Shown here: piece by piece, positions 16,495-23,747 of the stretch | How positions within the stretch are numbered: position 1 is the stretch's first letter | Layout of the letters: each line of letters begins with the position of its first letter | DNA from: Clostridia bacterium | Lineage (GTDB): Bacteria > Bacillota > Clostridia > Oscillospirales > CAG-272 | Length of the DNA stretch: 41,903 bases | Direction: 5' to 3' | Assembly (NCBI GenBank): GCA_017410065.1 | Contig: JAFQRL010000044.1 | Span: 1 to 41,903 of the forward strand | Program-made: the position numbers and the translations under genes | The notes under the pieces: model-generated | Database searches by the model: none | Told to the model about the DNA's origin: nothing | What the model saw: the letters and a program-made list of their open reading frames with translations, nothing else

Positions 16495-16800
16495 TTTTTC
16501 GGTGCTTTTTGGCGAGACCGGAATTATTATACCCGTAATTAGGTTTCGTGGGCTGATTATTATCAAAGCGGTAATTCCTACCTCCGTTTAACGACCTCGA
16601 CGTATTCATATACGCCTGACGGTCGTTAAGCGGAGCTTCTCATCCAAAAATCCCTCGAAAAAGGGTGGTTTTAAAAAATTAAAAAAGAGAAGTTGGAAGG
16701 CGGCGCAGAAAATTACGACGATTCTCGCTCCGAATACGGACAGGGAAAATATTTTTCGGTGCTTTGGAAAATCCCTCGAAAAAGGGTATTAAGTTTGGTT
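16495..16800. repeat. Mosaic of short repeats downstream of comM
   Basis: TTTTTCGGTGCTTT occurs at 16495-16508 and 16752-16765; AAATCCCTCGAAAAAGGGT at 16648-16666 and 16769-16787, each copy a CCCT/AGGG mini-hairpin. A 15-bp stem (16582-16596 with 16621-16635, one wobble) encloses an inner CGTAT/ATACG hairpin and has no T-tract. A 30-nt motif at 16702-16731 recurs with one mismatch at 35486-35515. There is no convincing gene. Confidence 0.7.
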
Positions 16801-16887
16801 TTATACGGCGGTAGTGAAAAAAGGGAGAGATGGAGCGGTGCTGCTTTAAAAATATCCCCAACATATTGGGATAAATGAATATAATTG

Positions 16888-16916
16888 TTTACAAAAAACG
16901 AGATTTTGATTAGATT
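16888..16916 (+). promoter_or_regulatory. Possible promoter of the U32 gene
   Basis: TTTACA (16888-16893), a 17-bp spacer and TAGATT (16911-16916). An alternative TATAAT at 16880-16885 has no matching -35. Confidence 0.45.
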
Positions 16917-16954
16917 TGTGGCGAGATAGGTTAAAGAAAGCAGAGGTTTAGAAA

Positions 16955-19234
16955 ATGAAAAGAAAGGAAATGCTGCCTGAGCTATTGGCTCCGGCGGGGA
17001 GCTTTGAGGCTTTGGTTGCCGCGGTAGCGGCGGGGGCTGATGCGGTGTATGTTGGCGGGCGGCGTTTCGGGGCGCGCGCTTTTGCGAAGAATTTTGACGT
17101 TGATGAGCTTTCGAGGGCGGTGAGCTACTGCCACTTGCACGGAGTGCGCCTTTACGTGACGGTGAATACTCTTATTGAGGACAGGGAGATGGGCGAGGTT
17201 CTTTCCTATGCCGCCGAGCTATGGCGGCTTGGGGTCGATGCGCTGATCGTTTCGGATCTTGGCGTTATACGCGAGATCAGGCGGGCTATACCCGAGATGG
17301 AGCTTCACGCGTCCACGCAGATGTCGGTGCACAGCACCTATGGTGCTGACTGTGCGGCGAGGCTTGGGTGCTCCCGAGTTGTGCTTGCACGTGAGCTTTC
17401 GCTTTCGGATATATCCTCGGTGGTGGAAAATTCTCTTGCCGAGGTTGAGGTATTTCTTCACGGTGCGCTTTGCGTTTCCTATTCTGGGCAATGCTTATTT
17501 TCCTCTCTTGTGGGAGGAAGAAGCGGAAACCGCGGCGAGTGCGCACAGCCTTGCAGACTCCCCTATACTACCTCCCTGGGGGAGGGCTATCCGCTTTCCT
17601 TGAAGGATCTCTCATATGGAGAGCATATTCCCGCTCTTATCAGCTCGGGCGTGGCTTCTCTTAAGATAGAGGGAAGGATGAAGTCGGCGGGCTACGTTTA
17701 CACGGTAACGTCTATATACAGGCGGCTTCTTGACGAGGCTCGTGCCGCGACCCCAAAAGAGATGGAGACCTTAAGGCAGGCGTTCTCCCGAGACGGCTTC
17801 ACGGACGGCTATCTCACAGGCAAGATACTTGACGGTATGCTTGGAGTGCGCTCCGAGGGAGACAAGGAGGAGAGCCGCAGAATAGATGCTCTGACCTTTG
17901 AGCCGAAGCGGCACAGGGTTTCAGCCAAGGTGAATATAGCTCTCGGCGAGCCGTCGGAGCTGGAGCTTTACGACGGCGTGCGCTCGGTGCGCGTGGTTGG
18001 CGAGACGGCAGAGGTGGCGGAAAGCTCGCCTCTTTCGGACGCAGGCGTGAAGGAGCGGCTTTCAAAAATGGGCGGCACTTATCTTTCGCTATCCCCCGAG
18101 GATATAGAGCTTTCTCTTGCGGAGGGCGTGAACCTTTCGCCCTCGGCTATCAACGGGCTGCGCCGCGCGGCGGTGGAGAAATTCTCGGATTTCACAAGAG
18201 AGCCTGTTATCATTGTGGACGAGCCCAAGGATATAAGAGGCGGCGAGGATGCGAAAAGGACAACGTCGGCAGAGTTTTATTCTACCGAAAAATACAGCGA
18301 GGCGAGGGCTCTTTATCCCGATGTCTTATCAAAGATAGATATTGCCTTTTTGCCGATGGGCGCCGCGGACGAGGCTATTCTCTCGGCAGGGGGAGTCTCA
18401 CTTCCTGCGGTGATTACCGACCGCGAGCTTACCGCCGTTAGGGCAAGGCTCTCCGAGCTTTCGGCTTTTGGGGTGAGGGCGGCTCTCGTGCAGAATATCG
18501 GGCAGATAAGCCTTGCCCGAGAGTGCGGCTTTGAGAGGATATACGGCGGCTTCAGGCTGAACGTGACAAACGGCAAAGCAAAGCGCGCTTATCTTGATTT
18601 GGGCGTGGATGAGCTCATTCTTTCTCCCGAGCTCACTCTACCGAAGGCGAGGGATATTTCGGGCGGAGTTATCACCTACGGAAGAATACCCCTTATGCTC
18701 ACCGAGCGGTGCTTTATGCGGGAGGGCTTCGGTTGCTCCTCCTGCGGTGAGGCGACACTCACCGACAGGCGCGGCGAGAAATTCCCGATGATGCGTGAGT
18801 CGGCGCACAGAAACCTGATCCTTAATTCGGCAGTTACCTATATGGGCGACAGATCATCGGAGCTTGAGAGGGCGGGACTTGGTCGCAGGCATCTGCTCTT
18901 TACCGTGGAGTCGGCTGACGAGATCGCCGCCGCCATCGAGGCGCACAGCTGCGGAGAACCTCTCGGTATACCCGTGAGGCGGATGGGTCGCAGAGACGCG
19001 GATATAAAGGAAGGGGTCGCCGAAAAAAGAAAGCCGCAGGCGGAGACCTTTGAAAGAAGGAAGCCCAAAGCGGAGACCTCTGAAAGAAGGAAGCCGCAAT
19101 GGGAGAGCTCGGAAGGTAGGAAGCCCAAAGCGGATGGCGTGCGAATTTCTCGGGCGGCGCAAGGGAGAAGCAAATCCCAAAAGCAGGATAATAAAAAGGG
19201 CAAAGCGCAAAGTAAATCGAAATACAAAGTATAA
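16955..19234 (+). CDS. U32 family peptidase-like protein (tRNA/rRNA hydroxylation type)
   Basis: The first 280 residues are a U32 domain: ELLAPAGSFEALVAAVAAGADAVYVGG, LHASTQMSVHS, FLHGALCVSYSGQC, GNRGECAQPCR and SLKIEGRMKS. The family includes TrhP/TrhO-linked and RlhA proteins needed for prephenate-dependent hydroxylation of tRNA U34 or 23S rRNA C2501, though older annotation says collagenase-like peptidase. The 759-residue length and later cysteine cluster (CFMREGFGCSSC near 588-599) fit the long two-domain form. The C-terminus carries a basic tail of about 70 residues containing four 10-residue repeats (690-729), probably nucleic-acid binding. Start ATG 16955 has AGAGG upstream. Confidence 0.85.
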   Translation: MKRKEMLPELLAPAGSFEALVAAVAAGADAVYVGGRRFGARAFAKNFDVDELSRAVSYCHLHGVRLYVTVNTLIEDREMGEVLSYAAELWRLGVDALIVSDLGVIREIRRAIPEMELHASTQMSVHSTYGADCAARLGCSRVVLARELSLSDISSVVENSLAEVEVFLHGALCVSYSGQCLFSSLVGGRSGNRGECAQPCRLPYTTSLGEGYPLSLKDLSYGEHIPALISSGVASLKIEGRMKSAGYVYTVTSIYRRLLDEARAATPKEMETLRQAFSRDGFTDGYLTGKILDGMLGVRSEGDKEESRRIDALTFEPKRHRVSAKVNIALGEPSELELYDGVRSVRVVGETAEVAESSPLSDAGVKERLSKMGGTYLSLSPEDIELSLAEGVNLSPSAINGLRRAAVEKFSDFTREPVIIVDEPKDIRGGEDAKRTTSAEFYSTEKYSEARALYPDVLSKIDIAFLPMGAADEAILSAGGVSLPAVITDRELTAVRARLSELSAFGVRAALVQNIGQISLARECGFERIYGGFRLNVTNGKAKRAYLDLGVDELILSPELTLPKARDISGGVITYGRIPLMLTERCFMREGFGCSSCGEATLTDRRGEKFPMMRESAHRNLILNSAVTYMGDRSSELERAGLGRRHLLFTVESADEIAAAIEAHSCGEPLGIPVRRMGRRDADIKEGVAEKRKPQAETFERRKPKAETSERRKPQWESSEGRKPKADGVRISRAAQGRSKSQKQDNKKGKAQSKSKYKV
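19022..19141 (+). repeat. Four tandem 30-nt repeats in the U32 gene
   Basis: In-frame 30-nt units encode EKRKPQAETF, ERRKPKAETS, ERRKPQWESS and EGRKPKADGV. The repeat number could vary among strains without breaking the frame. Confidence 0.85.
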
Positions 19235-19238
19235 CACT

Positions 19239-19525
19239 GGGGCACCTGCGATAAAGCAGGTGCCCCAACTAAGTTTGCCCTTTGGGCAAGTGAAGTTTAC
19301 TGCGTAAGTGAAGTTATCCTGCGGATAGTGAAGTTTCGCCTGACGGCGAAGTGATGGGCAAACTTAACTTCACTTGTGCATAGCACAAACTTCACTGAAA
19401 CGGGGTTTCCCGAAGCGAAGTATGAGCTTTGGGGGTTCGCGGTGCAACTTCACTTTTGCAATAGCAAAAACTTCATCAACAAAAGAGAGAACTTTCGGCT
19501 ATAATCCGTGAAGCTCTCTCTTTTT
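19239..19525. repeat. Multi-hairpin element C (AGTGAAGTT class, inverted relative to B and D)
   Basis: The capping hairpin GGGGCACCTGC (19239-19249)/GCAGGTGCCCC (19256-19266) starts the element; its 16-nt tip CCTGCGATAAAGCAGG recurs in element E. Linkers AGTGAAGTT and then AACTTCACT follow between 19269 and 19478 with hairpins GCCC/GGGC, ATCC/GGAT, CGCC/GGCG and GTGC/GCAC between. A terminator hairpin closes it: AAAAGAGAGA (19481-19490) with TCTCTCTTTT (19515-19524). It lies between the convergent U32 and AraC genes. Confidence 0.85.
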
Positions 19526-19540
19526 GCTTTTCAGTTTAGA

Positions 19541-19671
19541 GTTATGAGTTATGAGTTTGCTATCGCAAACGTTATGATATGATTGCCCTTGGAATCTTCC
19601 ACTTGGCGAAGCCAACCATAACGATGCGGAGCATTCCATAACTCATAACTTGCCCGCATGGGCAATCATAG
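19541..19671. repeat. Multi-hairpin element C2 (GTTATGA linker class)
   Basis: GTTATGA occurs forward at 19541, 19548 and 19571. Its reverse complement, as CATAAC, is at 19617, 19637 and 19644. Hairpins between include GTTTGC/GCAAAC (19555-19570), TGGC/GCCA and TTGCCC/GGGCAA. The GTTTGC-loop-GCAAAC module also occurs in elements A and F. It abuts element C and ends at the AraC stop codon. Confidence 0.7.
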
Positions 19672-19688
19672 TTTAGCGTGATTGTCCG

Positions 19689-20537
19689 TTACGGAAGGCA
19701 GCCCTTGTCTCTGTATTTTTTCGGAGAGGTGCCGTAGTGCTCCTTGAATTTTCTTGAAAAATAAAATCTATCCGAAAAGCCGTATTTTTCGCTTATTTCG
19801 GAAAGGGAAAGATCCGAATATAAAAGCTCCCCCTCGCAAAGCCCCAGCACCGTTTTTTCAATATACTCTCCAACGGTCATTCCAAGCACCGCCTTGAATT
19901 TTCTCGTCAGAGTCCTCTCGGATATATGGAGTCGCCCCGCAAGATCGGAAAGGCGTATTCCAAGTCGCGGCTCCGCAAGTATTATTCCGACAGCCGCCTC
20001 TACCTCGGCATCCCGCCTTCTCTCTCCGAGATCTATTCCCGATGCCTTGATAAAGTGCTCTATCGCCCCAAGTATTTCAAGATGCGCTTTTATATCCGAA
20101 AGCTTGTCTCTGCTTCGGCACGCCGAAAGAAGCTCGGTCATATCCTTATCTCCCGAGCAGGTCAGCATAGGAGAGCCGATCTTTCCGAGCGCGTCTATGC
20201 CGTCGCTTCTTCTTATCTGCAAATGAAAATAGAGGTGCTCGACCTCATCGGTCGCGGAGTAGGTGAAGGAATACCCCGAGGGCACAAGGCAACAGCAGCC
20301 CGCCTTAAGTCTTATTTCCTTTTCGGTGCTCTCCGCCGAGACACTCTCGGAGCTCTCCTCTCCGCTTTGCCCGATCATAGAAAGCTCGCCGCGCATAACG
20401 AAATATAGCCTTGAATAGGGAGGGTTTATAACCTCTCCGTTCCAGCCGCTGTCGCAGACCGCGTAGCCCGCCGTGAGCACGGTTATCCCCGCAGGATAAT
20501 CAGAGCCTGTAAGCTTACCGAATCTTTCAGAATACAT
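19689..20537 (-). CDS. AraC family transcriptional regulator
   Basis: The 282-residue protein has an N-terminal cupin-like sensor domain (about 20-150; YSRLYFVMRGEL, CCLVPSGYSFTY) and a C-terminal AraC-type pair of helix-turn-helix motifs (about 185-278): LHISERTLTRKFKAVLG and ISEKYGFSDRFYFSRKFKEHYGTSPKKYR. Such regulators usually sense a sugar and activate a neighbouring catabolic gene. It is divergent from the uncharacterised gene at 20895, which is the likely target. GGAG lies 10 bp before ATG 20537. The 357-bp shared gap contains repeated ATTATAACGACA boxes 22 bp apart (20604-20615, 20626-20637), possible binding sites. Confidence 0.88.
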   Translation of the reverse strand: MYSERFGKLTGSDYPAGITVLTAGYAVCDSGWNGEVINPPYSRLYFVMRGELSMIGQSGEESSESVSAESTEKEIRLKAGCCCLVPSGYSFTYSATDEVEHLYFHLQIRRSDGIDALGKIGSPMLTCSGDKDMTELLSACRSRDKLSDIKAHLEILGAIEHFIKASGIDLGERRRDAEVEAAVGIILAEPRLGIRLSDLAGRLHISERTLTRKFKAVLGMTVGEYIEKTVLGLCEGELLYSDLSLSEISEKYGFSDRFYFSRKFKEHYGTSPKKYRDKGCLP

Positions 20538-20603
20538 TTTCCATATTCTCCATATTTTTAGCCGTATTATCTATTGATTTGTCTTGTAATCACATATATA
20601 ATA

Positions 20604-20637
20604 ATTATAACGACATTCTATAATCATTATAACGACA
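20604..20637. promoter_or_regulatory. Pair of ATTATAACGACA direct repeats
   Basis: Exact 12-nt boxes at 20604-20615 and 20626-20637 with a 22-bp period, two helical turns, as expected for AraC-family binding sites. They lie upstream of the AraC gene. Confidence 0.45.
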
Positions 20638-20823
20638 ATCGAAAGTCGAAATTTGAGAATTTCGACGGCAGATCAAAGATTTGCGAACAAATTTCGAAAG
20701 GAAATTTGTCGATTTCTGTTGCAATGATATAGTAGCAAAAAGTCAAAATTGACTTTTTGCCCCGGCTGAATTTTCAGCCGAGAAAAGGTTATCCAACCTT
20801 TTCTACATACTATAATCATTATA
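20618..20823. repeat. Row of hairpins bounded by CTATAATCATTATA repeats
   Basis: The same 14-nt sequence, containing the palindrome TATAATCATTATA, occurs at 20618-20631 and 20810-20823. Between them lie back-to-back hairpins: GTCGAAATT/AATTTCGAC, CAAATTTC/GAAATTTG, GCAAAAAGTCAA/TTGACTTTTTGC, CGGCTGAA/TTCAGCCG and AGAAAAGGTT/AACCTTTTCT. It may be a small insertion with a 14-bp duplication. It separates the AraC gene from its divergent neighbour. Confidence 0.65.
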
Positions 20824-20894
20824 GCAGGTGGCACTTCACTTTGCAACAAAAAAGAAAAAATTCAATAATAAAACGAAAAAGGGAGCAATGCGTT

Positions 20895-21731
20895 ATGAAA
20901 TTAAGAGACAAATTCTGGCAATGGGGACATCCCGAGGGATGCTACAACAACGGTCAGGACGGCTATGGACACATGGCTGAATCCCGTATGACGCCTATGG
21001 AGGGCTGCCTCTTTCTCGGCATCAGCAAGACCTTTATGGTTCCTGTTGGCAGAAAGATAAACCGCCGCCAATACAACAAGTCCTTTAAAACACTTTCCGC
21101 AGTTGGCTGGGAGTGCTTCGGCGTGGATAAATACCCCGAAAAGGTGGAACAGATCATTGAGGAATCCAAGGAGTTTCCCAATATCACCGCCGCAGTTCTC
21201 GACGACTTCGTTGGCAAGTCTAAAAAGCGTCGCGAGGAAGGCGATGAGGTCAGCGCAGACGTTCTTGTTAAGGTGAGAGAAAGATTTAATAATAACGAGG
21301 TGCGCCCTATCGATCTTTGGATGGTGCTATACACACGCGAGTTCGCTCTCGACGGAGTTGACGACGCCCCTCTTTGCCCTTTCCTTGATTCGGTTAACGG
21401 CATCATCTTGTGGACCTGGGAAGAAAAGGACATTCACCTGGTCCCCGAAAAATTCGAGGCTCTCAAAAAGCTTTCCCCAAACACAAGAAAAATGTTTGGC
21501 TGCTACCTTTATAACTTCGGTGAAAGAAAGCTTGCAACCGCTAAAGCCGTCAGATGGCAGCTTGACTTCTACCGCGAAAAGATTCTGGCAGGCGAGGCAG
21601 AGGGCGTTGTGTTCCACACAAACACTATGGCAGACCTGGACTACGAGTCCTACGACGCCGCCCTTGAATGGATGGCTATACACGGGGACGAGGAGGTAGG
21701 GGAGCCAATACCAACCTTCGTGAACCACTAA
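20895..21731 (+). CDS. Uncharacterised protein, probable target of the AraC regulator
   Basis: From ATG 20895 (GGGAG 9 bp upstream) this is a soluble 279-residue protein. The frame is open further upstream, but that part would translate the hairpin row, so I reject it. The sequence is rich in aromatic residues and in short strand-helix alternations (GWECFGVDKYPEKVEQIIEES, ITAAVLDDF, IDLWMVLYTREF, VNGIILWTWEEKD, KMFGCYLYNFGE), which suggests a TIM-barrel fold like that of sugar-acting enzymes. I do not recognise the family or a catalytic pair. No signal peptide or membrane segment. Its divergent AraC partner fits a role in carbohydrate use. Followed by element D, whose hairpin ends the transcript. 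Confidence 0.65.
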   Translation: MKLRDKFWQWGHPEGCYNNGQDGYGHMAESRMTPMEGCLFLGISKTFMVPVGRKINRRQYNKSFKTLSAVGWECFGVDKYPEKVEQIIEESKEFPNITAAVLDDFVGKSKKRREEGDEVSADVLVKVRERFNNNEVRPIDLWMVLYTREFALDGVDDAPLCPFLDSVNGIILWTWEEKDIHLVPEKFEALKKLSPNTRKMFGCYLYNFGERKLATAKAVRWQLDFYREKILAGEAEGVVFHTNTMADLDYESYDAALEWMAIHGDEEVGEPIPTFVNH

Positions 21732-21740
21732 ACAAAAAGA

Positions 21741-21991
21741 AAGAGATAACAAATCGGTTTTTAATGTCCGAAATGTTATCTCTTTTCTGTTAGTGAAGTT
21801 TTCGCTACCGCGAAAGTGAAGTTGCACCGCGAACCCCCAAAGCTCATGCTTCGGGGAACCCCGTTTCAGTGAAGTTTGTGCTATGCACAAGTGAAGTTAA
21901 GTTTGCCTATTTTGCCGAAGGCAAAACTTCACTATCCGTAGGATAACTTCACTTACGCAGTAAACTTCACTTGCCCAAAGGGCAAACTTAG
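21741..21991. repeat. Multi-hairpin element D (AGTGAAGTT linker class)
   Basis: A terminator hairpin AAGAGATAACA (21741-21751)/TGTTATCTCTT (21774-21784) is followed by AGTGAAGTT at 21792, 21815, 21868 and 21890. AACTTCACT follows at 21925, 21945 and 21963, plus a decayed AAACTTAG at 21984. Hairpins between include TTCGC/GCGAA, GTGC/GCAC, TTTGCC/GGCAAA, ATCC/GGAT and GCCC/GGGC. Differences from element B mostly fall in hairpin loops (GTGCTATGCAC against GTGCTACGCAC) or keep pairing. It lies between convergent genes. Confidence 0.85.
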
Positions 21992-21995
21992 TTGT

Positions 21996-23261
21996 TTATA
22001 CGACCAGGGTGGACATAGACTCGGAGACGGTGACGTTTACGGTGACCGTTTTATCTCCGCGGAGAAGGGTGAGGCTGACTGTGCTGCCGAGCCTTGCCTT
22101 AAGCATTGCTTCAACCACGTTGTGAATTCTCGTGACCGAATATGACGTGCCGTTAATGCTGATGGAGGTGATGATATCCCCGAGCTCTGCCTTGCCCGAA
22201 AGAACGGAGCCTTCCTTGATCTCGGAGATCGAAACGAGCTCCTCGCAGACAAGCTCGCCATACTCGTTTACCTTGACCGTCATAGCCGCCGACTCCATAG
22301 TGACACCGAGCTGATATTTATTAAAGCCTACGGTGACGGAGCCTGTGTAATTTTCGATAAGGATATCCGCGATAAGAGTTGCGAGATTTGAGGGGATCGC
22401 GTATGCGATATTGTCTATATCGTCGCCTGTTTTCTTTGCGACCACGATGCCGCAAAGCTCGCCCTCGGCGTTGTAAAGTCCGCCGCCCGAATTGCCCTCG
22501 TTGATGGGTGCCGTGGTGCGGATAACGCGAAGCTTAAGGGTGGTTTTGCCGTCTGCCGCAAGGACGGAAAGCTCGTCGTGCTCAACGCTGATATTGCCGC
22601 CTGTGACCGAAAGACCGAGACCCTCGGGATTGCCTACGGCAAATACCTCGTCCATAATGCTGATGGCGTTGGAGTCCGCGACTCCTGCCGCAAGGGCGTG
22701 GCTATGCTTCAAGACCTCACTTGCACAGACCTTAAGAACTGCGATCTCGCTTGTGAGCGAGCCGCCAACGTAGGTTGCCGAAATGGCGTATGCCTCGTCC
22801 TCCTGACCGTAGAGATAAACGTCTATATTCGGGGAGATGCGGTTGGTGGATATTGCGTCCTTATGATATACGGCGTGGAAATTGGTTATGATATAAGCGT
22901 CACCCGTTTCACGGTTCAGCTGATATATCACGCCCGAGCTCTCCTTCTTGAACTTGGAAAGAGAGGTCTGACCGTAGCCTATATATCTTTCAAAATGAGC
23001 AACTATTCTCACCGTGGAGAGTATGCCGCGAGAGACGGGCTTAAGCTCGGAATAGTCGGTTTCCTGGTTTCCGTTTTCAATAAAGATGGGAAGATCGGAG
23101 TCTCCCTTGCCGCTATCGCCCGAGGTGGAGCTGTCGGGCTGGACGGAGGAGCCTCCGCCTATAACTATTTGAACGTCTCCGCAGGAAACGGTAAAGGCAA
23201 GAGTGCCGAGTATCACCGAAAGTGCAAGAATAAGGGATAGTATGCGCTTTGTGATCTTCAT
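21996..23261 (-). CDS. HtrA/DegP-like S1C serine protease, putative lipoprotein
   Basis: From ATG 23261 (AGGAG upstream) the protein has 421 residues. A basic start and hydrophobic segment end at Cys27 (AFTVSC), a loose lipobox, so it is probably a lipoprotein or otherwise exported; a Ser/Gly/Asp-rich linker follows. The trypsin-like domain (about 75-310) shows His129 (TNFHAV) and Ser258 (NEGNSGGGL). The usual SDIAVLK aspartate is a glutamate here (SEIAVLK, Glu172). Residues of about 325-421 form a PDZ domain (GSVLSGKAELGDIITSINGTSY-like). Role: envelope protein quality control. The frame is open to 23534, but that part is a repeat element and a signal peptide must be N-terminal. Confidence 0.88.
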   Translation of the reverse strand: MKITKRILSLILALSVILGTLAFTVSCGDVQIVIGGGSSVQPDSSTSGDSGKGDSDLPIFIENGNQETDYSELKPVSRGILSTVRIVAHFERYIGYGQTSLSKFKKESSGVIYQLNRETGDAYIITNFHAVYHKDAISTNRISPNIDVYLYGQEDEAYAISATYVGGSLTSEIAVLKVCASEVLKHSHALAAGVADSNAISIMDEVFAVGNPEGLGLSVTGGNISVEHDELSVLAADGKTTLKLRVIRTTAPINEGNSGGGLYNAEGELCGIVVAKKTGDDIDNIAYAIPSNLATLIADILIENYTGSVTVGFNKYQLGVTMESAAMTVKVNEYGELVCEELVSISEIKEGSVLSGKAELGDIITSISINGTSYSVTRIHNVVEAMLKARLGSTVSLTLLRGDKTVTVNVTVSESMSTLVV

Positions 23262-23329
23262 TCTGTGTCTCCTTTTTTGCGTTTTTCTGTATTTAGCACG
23301 GGCACGGCTCGGAAAAAAGCACGCCCAAC

Positions 23330-23623
23330 GGCGACCTGCGATAAAGCAGGGCGCCGAACGATGTTTGCCCTTGCGGCAAGTGATGTCGGCTTCGCCTAAT
23401 GATGTAGCCTTCGGCAATGATGTAGTGCCTTGGGCACAGTGGGCAAACATCACATCACCCGCGACCAACGGGCGCAACATCATTACGAACGAAGTGAGTA
23501 ACATCACTTTTGCGTAAGCAAAAACATCACTCATTTACCACCCGAAAACAAAATATGGTATAACACACTATACCGTGCAGGCAAGGTCGTGTGCAAAAAG
23601 GACGAGAAAACCTTGTCCCTTTT
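23330..23623. repeat. Multi-hairpin element E (GTGATGT linker class)
   Basis: A capping hairpin GGCGACCTGC (23330-23339)/GCAGGGCGCC (23346-23355) shares its 16-nt tip with element C. ATGT-type linkers (GATGT, GTGATGT, AATGATGT, AATGATGT) then run forward from 23360 to about 23425, and ACATCAC/ACATCAT/ACATCACT/ACATCACT run in reverse from about 23447 to 23531. Hairpins such as TTGCCC/GGCAA, GGC/GCC, GTGCC/GGCAC, CCCG/CGGG and TTTTGC/GCAAAA lie between. A terminator-like stem (23595-23603 with 23615-23623) follows. It lies between the protease start and its likely promoter. Confidence 0.8.
23567..23596 (-). promoter_or_regulatory. Possible promoter of the HtrA-like gene
   Basis: On the minus strand TTGCAC (23596-23591), an 18-bp spacer and TATAGT (23572-23567). 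A palindrome GGTATA-ACACAC-TATACC (23557-23574) overlaps the -10. If real, the transcript leader contains all of element E. Confidence 0.4.
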
Positions 23624-23676
23624 GTGTTTTGATATAAAACTGCTTTACGGTAGGTAGCCCAAAATCTCTGATTTTT

Positions 23677-23692
23677 ATTATCTTAAGATAAT
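23677..23692. repeat. 16-bp perfect palindrome after the kinase operon
   Basis: ATTATCTTAAGATAAT is self-complementary. It lies 56 bp downstream of the resolvase-like gene's stop. It may be a DNA-binding site of that protein or part of a weak terminator. Confidence 0.4.
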
Positions 23693-23747
23693 TATAGCGC
23701 AATTTTATTAAGAAGGTATTAATAAAAAAAATCTGTTTTGCTAAATT

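Noticed and set aside
20757..20894. N-terminal extension of the gene at 20895
   Set aside because: It would translate the hairpin row, and GGGAG before ATG 20895 is a good start.
21327..21890. 187-codon minus-strand frame at element D
   Set aside because: Half of it is the repeat and half is antisense to the gene at 20895.
22578..23240. 220-codon open frame on the plus strand
   Set aside because: Antisense to the HtrA-like protease gene, no ribosome binding site and no family motifs.
23262..23534. N-terminal extension of the HtrA-like protease to 23534
   Set aside because: It would translate element E and put 91 residues in front of a signal peptide; AGGAG and ATG at 23261 are better.
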